Part shown: in pieces, positions 63,923-64,000 of the stretch | How positions within the stretch are numbered: position 1 is the stretch's first letter | Layout of the letters: each line of letters opens with the position of its first letter | Assembly: GCF_002211305.1 (NCBI RefSeq) | Contig: NZ_LOKW01000005.1 | Location: 1-64,000, forward strand | Reading direction: 5' to 3' | Source: Rhizobium sp. R634 | GTDB taxonomy: Bacteria; Pseudomonadota; Alphaproteobacteria; Rhizobiales; Rhizobiaceae | DNA length: 64,000 nt | Notes under the pieces: model-generated | Told to the model about the DNA's origin: nothing | Seen by the model: only the letters and a program-made list of their open reading frames with translations | Databases searched by the model: none | Translations under genes and position numbers: made by a program

Positions 63923-64000
63923 ATGCTTTCCTCGCCTTCAAAAGCGGGCGGACGTTATATCTTCGCTGCGGCGTTTTGCTCCTATCGACAGGAAGACAAA
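63923..64000 (+). CDS. Start of an unidentified ORF, cut by window edge
   Basis: An ATG two bases after the preceding stop opens a frame of 26 codons that reaches the window end without a stop (it begins MLSSPSKAGGRYIFAAAFCS). No clear ribosome site is visible. It could be a co-transcribed gene or chance. Nothing identifies it. Confidence 0.25.
   Translation, partial: MLSSPSKAGGRYIFAAAFCSYRQEDK

Overview
The window looks like a chromosomal segment of a Rhizobium of the R. etli / R. leguminosarum / R. phaseoli group. This rests on high GC, rhizobial-style ABC sugar operons, Exo-type polysaccharide genes, a rhizobial intergenic palindrome near 39.8 kb and a xylonate dehydratase very like the characterised alphaproteobacterial enzymes. 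Species assignment is inference. I see no transposase, phage gene or CRISPR array.

Layout. 0-0.33 kb: the last seven bases of a tRNA-fMet (probably the end of an rRNA operon), a strong terminator, then two decayed tRNA-fMet-like remnants and a second copy of the terminator. 0.5-4.7 kb: a YkuD-family L,D-transpeptidase, a membrane PQQ glucose dehydrogenase and an acyltransferase-3. 5.0-22.8 kb: a self-contained surface-polysaccharide locus. It holds two small ExoX-like membrane proteins, two ExoY-like initiating sugar transferases (one with a damaged active site), two paralogous Crp/Fnr-type regulators that lack the cAMP-contacting arginine, five glycosyltransferases, a polymerase/ligase-like membrane protein, an ExoF-like export protein, an ExoP-like co-polymerase with a broken P-loop, a Wzx/ExoT-type flippase and a secreted GH16 glycanase. 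Two AT-rich divergent promoter islands sit upstream of the Crp genes.

22.8-30.3 kb: a catabolic ABC operon (binding protein, two permeases, SIS-domain protein, PfkB kinase, ATPase) divergent from a ROK repressor. The gene content resembles fructosamine (frl) utilisation. 30.6-35.1 kb: ugpBAEC, the glycerol-3-phosphate importer. 35.1-40.7 kb: cupin, AhpD/carboxymuconolactone-like protein, hydroxypyruvate-isomerase-like TIM barrel, SDR, Rrf2 regulator, SfnB-like flavoprotein and a PP1-like phosphatase.

40.7-50.3 kb: an RND pump with its adaptor, a CPA1 Na+/H+ antiporter, and a MarR-EmrA-EmrB efflux operon. 50.4-55.3 kb: a 3-methyladenine DNA glycosylase, a small acidic protein, a LysR/SDR divergent pair, and a second LysR divergent from an alpha/beta-hydrolase-fold protein that lacks its catalytic serine. 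55.4-59.9 kb: a second RND adaptor and pump downstream of that protein, ending in a good terminator. 60.0-64.0 kb: a 51-codon leader ORF coupled to xylonate dehydratase, a PAS-GGDEF-EAL protein, and the start of an unidentified ORF cut by the window edge.

The most unusual parts are the polysaccharide locus, with its duplicated exoX/exoY/crp parts and degenerate catalytic motifs, and the decaying tRNA-fMet array at the left end.
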